DNA from: JAASSS01 sp021767745
Lineage (GTDB): Bacteria > Pseudomonadota > Gammaproteobacteria > UBA5335
DNA: 16,788 bases
Assembly: GCA_034189165.1 (NCBI GenBank)
Contig: JAXHVN010000006.1
Span: 1 to 16,788, forward strand
Direction of reading: 5' to 3'
Below are positions 14,996-16,788 of the stretch, piece after piece. How positions within the stretch are numbered: the stretch's first letter is position 1; each line of letters begins with the position of its first letter. A model generated the notes under the pieces. It searched no databases. It was not told the DNA's origin and saw nothing but the letters and a program-made list of their open reading frames with translations. A program made the translations under genes and the position numbers.

Positions 14996-16149
14996 AGCCG
15001 ATCGCCTACGATCTGCGGCTGGACGAGCCGGATCACGACGAACTCGAACAGCAGATGCTGGCGGCGGTGTTCGCCTCCGGCTACCTCAGCGCCGGACCGC
15101 TCGGCGAGCGGCTGGAGGCCGCCGTGGCGCAGCAGCTCTCGCGGCGCCACGCGCTGGCCATGAGCAGTCCCACGCTGGCGCTGTGGCTGGTGCTGCGCGC
15201 TGCCGGCATTGGCCCGGGCGATGAGGTGATCGCGCCGTCCTACGGCTGGCGGCCACTGGCCGATGCGGTGCTGCTGGCCGGCGCGAGGGTAGCGCTGGCG
15301 GATGTCGACTACTGGTCGGGCTGCCTTACGGCCGAGAAGGCGGCGACCTGTCTCGGCCCGCGCACGCGCGCCGTGCTGGCGGCCAATGCCGCCGGGCATC
15401 CGGCCGACTGGGCGGCGCTGCGCGACTTCGCCGAGGCGCACGATCTGCTGCTGCTGGAGGATTCCGGCGAGGCGATCGGGTCGCGCTATCGCGGCCAGGA
15501 GGTCGGCAGCTTCGGCGACTGCGCCATCTTCGACTTTCGGGCGCCGGGGCCGATCGCCTGCGGGCAGGGCGCGATGGTGCTCACGGACGACATCGATCTG
15601 GCCAGTCGCCTGCGGCTGCTGCGCGCCCGTTCCTTCGCCGAGCGCGGCTCCGTGGTCGCCGGCACCCTGCCGGTGGCGGAGCTCGCCATGGACGAGGTCA
15701 ACGCGGCGCTGGCGCTGGCGCAGTGGACGCGGCGCGAGGAACTGCTGGCGCGGCGCAAGCGCGTGGAGGCCGACTACCTGGCCGTGATCCAGAGCTTCGA
15801 GGGCATCAAGCCGCCCTATGTCGGCCCGGAGGTCGATCAGGTGCACTGGTTCCTCGCGCTGCTGCACCTGGGCACGCGCTTCACCCGCGACAGCCGCGAC
15901 GCCATCCTCGAGGACCTGCGCACCGCCGGTGTGGAAGCGACCTCCTATTGCCGGCCGCTGCACCGCCAGGCCCGCTATTTCGAGCAGGGCCGGCCGCGAC
16001 AGGACCTGCGGGTGACCGACAAGCTGGCCGAGCGGGCGCTGGCGCTGCCCTTCCACGCGCGGCTCGAGCCGGAGGCCATCGAATTCATCGTGCGCACGGC
16101 CAAGGACGCCTCGGTCAACGTCGGCGCCGGCGCCGCCATCTACCTGTGA
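14992..16149 (+). CDS. DegT/DnrJ/EryC1/StrS-family protein lacking PLP lysine
   Basis: A 385-aa protein with the fold-type I DegT family layout: 'ASGYLSAGPLGERLEAAVAQ' (29-48), 'LAMSSPTLALWLVLRA', 'GDEVIAPSYGWRPLADAV', 'LLLEDSGEAIGSRYRGQEVGSFGD' and 'IFDFRAPGPIACGQGAMVLTDD'. In the last block the normal SFxxxK...GEGG lysine that binds PLP is glycine (G186), without the histidine used by PMP-dependent dehydrases. E160 replaces the usual Gln/His of the ED-x-x-Q/H motif, while D157 is kept. It may be a catalytically altered, PMP-using or binding-only member. Such genes seem to travel with nif tails, but no role is known. ATGA overlap with the upstream gene supports the start. Length is normal. 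Confidence 0.85.
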   Translation: MKPIAYDLRLDEPDHDELEQQMLAAVFASGYLSAGPLGERLEAAVAQQLSRRHALAMSSPTLALWLVLRAAGIGPGDEVIAPSYGWRPLADAVLLAGARVALADVDYWSGCLTAEKAATCLGPRTRAVLAANAAGHPADWAALRDFAEAHDLLLLEDSGEAIGSRYRGQEVGSFGDCAIFDFRAPGPIACGQGAMVLTDDIDLASRLRLLRARSFAERGSVVAGTLPVAELAMDEVNAALALAQWTRREELLARRKRVEADYLAVIQSFEGIKPPYVGPEVDQVHWFLALLHLGTRFTRDSRDAILEDLRTAGVEATSYCRPLHRQARYFEQGRPRQDLRVTDKLAERALALPFHARLEPEAIEFIVRTAKDASVNVGAGAAIYL

Positions 16150-16177
16150 GGGCGGCAGGACCGTCCGGGAGCGAGAC

Positions 16178-16366
16178 ATGCCCGAGCAGAGCCTGATGAG
16201 TGAGCACCACGCGCCGGCGAGCACCCGCGAGTGGGTGCCGGCGCGGCTTGCCGGGCGAGCACCCGCCGGCGTGCCATGCGGGGTCATGTCGACCGACGCC
16301 TGGCCTGTCCGCCATCTGCACGCGGCGCGGCAGGCGTATCGCCAGTCCGAGGGAGCCGCGGCATGA
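16178..16366 (+). CDS. 62-aa small ORF between DegT-like and SIR2-like genes
   Basis: A 62-aa open frame. It has GGGAG about 7 nt before its ATG and a 4-bp ATGA overlap with the following SIR2-like gene, which are the same joining rules as in the rest of this operon. No family is recognised. The N-terminal half is low complexity and sits over a strong GC hairpin and direct repeat; the C-terminal end ('AWPVRHLHAARQAYRQSEG') looks like an amphipathic helix. It could be a real small protein or a leader that couples translation into the next gene. Confidence 0.45.
   Translation: MPEQSLMSEHHAPASTREWVPARLAGRAPAGVPCGVMSTDAWPVRHLHAARQAYRQSEGAAA
16211..16266 (+). repeat. Inverted and direct repeats in the small ORF
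   Basis: Two direct copies of GGCGAGCACCCGC (16216-16228 and 16254-16266), 38 bp apart. The first lies inside a hairpin whose arms are GCGCCGG plus CACCC on the left and GGGTG plus CCGGCGC on the right, with a 4-base bulge in the left arm (16211-16244). No T-run follows, so it is not a standard intrinsic terminator. Confidence 0.6.
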
Positions 16367-16788
16367 AGAGCGCACTCGATGCGATCGCCGCCGGCCTGGC
16401 ACAGGGCCGGCTCATTCCCTACCTCGGCCCGGGCATGCTCGGGCTATGCGAGCCCGCGGGCGCCGTACCCGATTCGCCGGAGGCGCTGGCCGCCTTCCTC
16501 GGCAGCAAGGTCACCCTGCCTGGCCGGGCCCGCGGCCAGCTCGGTCCTGCGGCGCAGTACATCGAGAGCAACAAGCATCGCAAGACGCTGGCGGTGCTGA
16601 TGGGGCAGGCGTTTGCCGGCGCCGTCACGCCCTCGCCACTGCATCGCACGCTGGCGGCGCTGCCGGCCGTGCCGCTGATCGTGCAGCTGTGGTACGACGA
16701 TGCCATGCGCGCGGCACTCGCCGGCCGGGAGGACGCGGCCCTGATCCAGGGGGTGAGCCAGGCCGAGCAATTCGGCACCTGGTACGAG
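16363..16788 (+). CDS. SIR2-like protein, cut off at the window end
   Basis: The first 142 residues of a gene that stays open to the edge. It starts 'MKSALDAIAAGLAQGRLIPYLGPGML', which resembles the N-terminal nucleotide-binding loop (VPFxGAGxS) of SIR2-like families, here as YLGPGML without the usual Ser. Further on are 'LGPAAQYIESNKHRKTLAVLMGQAF', 'PSPLHRTLAALPAVPLIVQLWYD'. SIR2-domain proteins bind NAD; activities include deacylation and NAD hydrolysis. Here the link to a nif operon is by position only. The catalytic His region would be beyond this window. The call rests on the overall pattern and is moderate. Confidence 0.65.
   Translation, partial: MKSALDAIAAGLAQGRLIPYLGPGMLGLCEPAGAVPDSPEALAAFLGSKVTLPGRARGQLGPAAQYIESNKHRKTLAVLMGQAFAGAVTPSPLHRTLAALPAVPLIVQLWYDDAMRAALAGREDAALIQGVSQAEQFGTWYE

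Overview
The window is a GC-rich (roughly 70% G+C by eye) piece of a proteobacterial nitrogen-fixation region. It holds accessory, regulatory, electron-supply and cofactor-biosynthesis genes, but not nifHDK, nifEN or nifU. Gene content and sequence style suggest a gammaproteobacterium or betaproteobacterium. I cannot fix the genus from sequence alone.

Left arm, minus strand, positions about 7011 down to 47: nifV (homocitrate synthase), cysE/nifP-like serine acetyltransferase, nifW, fixA, fixB, fixC, fixX, a thioredoxin-like [2Fe-2S] ferredoxin and a DUF364/DUF4213 putative metal-chelation protein. Most genes touch or overlap, so this looks like one operon. A textbook sigma-54 promoter (7110-7124) lies before nifV, with a NifA-type upstream activator site (TGT-N10-ACA, 7268-7283) behind it.

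Centre: nifA (7394-9001) is divergent from nifV. It has the four-cysteine C-x11-C-x19-C-x4-C signature of directly oxygen-responsive NifA proteins, and no nifL is present in the window.

Right arm, plus strand: a 346-bp control region has two TGT-N10-ACA sites 41 bp apart, an IHF-like site and a sigma-54 promoter (9272-9286). It drives nifB, fdxN, a HesB/IscA-like A-type carrier, an Fe-S/leucine-rich-variant (LRV) repeat protein, nifZ, a DUF3024-like gene, a nifS-like cysteine desulfurase, nifT, a DUF6129-like gene, a DegT/DnrJ-like protein, a 62-aa small ORF and a SIR2-like gene cut by the window end. Again nearly all junctions are 4-bp ATGA overlaps or short gaps.

How they work together: NifA with sigma-54 turns on both arms. 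NifB makes NifB-co, supported by FdxN, sulfur from the NifS-like protein and the IscA-like carrier. NifV supplies homocitrate. NifW and NifZ help MoFe-protein maturation. FixABCX supplies low-potential electrons by flavin bifurcation, and CysE supports cysteine supply for Fe-S clusters. The least understood part is the 3' tail (DUF3024, NifT, DUF6129, DegT-like, small ORF, SIR2-like). Its DegT-like member lacks the PLP-binding lysine, which is the most interesting protein-level anomaly in the window.
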